Below, one piece after another: positions 63,837 to 64,000 of a stretch of 64,000 bases of DNA (positions are counted from its first letter, which is position 1; every line of letters starts with the position of its first letter). Where the stretch lies: NCBI GenBank assembly GCA_910579335.1, contig CAJTUQ010000003.1, positions 1 to 64,000 on the forward strand, read 5' to 3'. The stretch is from an uncultured Dorea sp. Lineage in GTDB: Bacteria > Bacillota > Clostridia > Lachnospirales > Lachnospiraceae. A program made the position numbers and the translations under genes. A model generated the notes under the pieces. The model was not told the origin of the DNA and searched no databases. It was given only the letters and a program-made list of their open reading frames with translations.

Positions 63837-64000
63837 ATGAAGTTAATGATTGCATCCGATATACACGGCTCTTCCTATTACTGTCGCAAGATGATTGAAG
63901 CATACAAAAAAGAAAATGCCGACCGGCTCCTCCTTCTGGGCGACCTTTTATATCACGGTCCCAGAAACGATCTTCCGAAAGATTATGATCCAAAGGAAGT
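63837..64000 (+). CDS. YfcE-like metallophosphoesterase (cut by window edge)
   Basis: Starts MKLMIASDIHGSSYYCRKMI with GGAGG nine bases upstream and runs off the window after 54 codons. The visible motifs are D-x-H (SDIHG) and GDxx (LLGDLLYHGPRND), the first metal-binding blocks of calcineurin-like phosphoesterases of the YfcE/MJ0936 type. A TTGTTT...TATTCT pair 17 nt apart (63768-63796) may be its promoter. The remaining motifs lie outside the window. Confidence 0.85.
   Translation, partial: MKLMIASDIHGSSYYCRKMIEAYKKENADRLLLLGDLLYHGPRNDLPKDYDPKE

Noticed and set aside
1..64000. Insertion sequences, prophage or integrative element
   Set aside because: No transposase, integrase, phage or conjugation genes were seen in any frame; disrupted genes are point lesions.

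Overview
The window looks like a low-to-mid GC Clostridia chromosome, most likely a Lachnospiraceae species of the Clostridium scindens/hylemonae/Dorea kind. Reasons: strong AGGAGG ribosome binding sites, Firmicutes-type sigma-A promoters, zinc-type S14 and L36, an adenylate kinase with a four-Cys lid, a KOW-domain gene between map and infA, Stickland-type D-proline reductase, and full selenocysteine machinery. The species call is inference; no 16S gene is present.

Layout. 1-9.2 kb: a YitT-type membrane protein (cut by the window edge), an M18 aminopeptidase, a GntR regulator, then a leftward peptide/amino-acid catabolic run (pepT, APC permease, M18 aminopeptidase, asparaginase, LysR). 9.4-15.3 kb: a PEP/pyruvate-binding-domain protein, a small membrane protein, and a MacB-like ABC export set (ATPase, coiled-coil adaptor, FtsX-type permease). 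15.4-32.8 kb: the complete S10-spc-alpha ribosomal super-operon (rpsJ to rplQ with secY, adk, map, infA, rpoA), from a sigma-A promoter at 32812-32840 to a terminator at 15431-15462. Its spacers carry a family of hairpins with conserved loops and covarying stems.

33-37.8 kb: a frameshifted sodium:neurotransmitter-symporter gene with an intact MetS-like small subunit, a YcxB-like protein, a TauE/SafE exporter with a structured leader, a YczE-like membrane protein, and a promoter-driven structured RNA candidate that I cannot name. 37.9-54 kb: proline reductase and selenium. prdC, prdA, a small accessory ORF, prdB (in-frame UGA), prdD and prdE run leftward; tRNA-Sec lies just upstream of prdC; prdF (proline racemase) and a TetR regulator run rightward; then yedF, selD (itself a selenoprotein), selA, selB, a LysR regulator, a cysteine desulfurase-like enzyme and a DUF3343 protein run leftward. 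Together these make, charge, decode and use selenocysteine for D-proline reduction: PrdF supplies D-proline, PrdA/PrdB reduce it to 5-aminovalerate, and PrdC delivers electrons.

54-64 kb: a PHP phosphoesterase, a sugar ABC importer plus GH31 glycosidase under a divergent LacI repressor (the MalF-type permease has an in-frame UGA at a Trp position, so it is probably broken), a HAD phosphatase with a small coupled ORF, rubredoxin, an rRNA-methyltransferase-like gene and the start of a metallophosphoesterase. No CRISPR array, rRNA, insertion sequence or prophage was seen.
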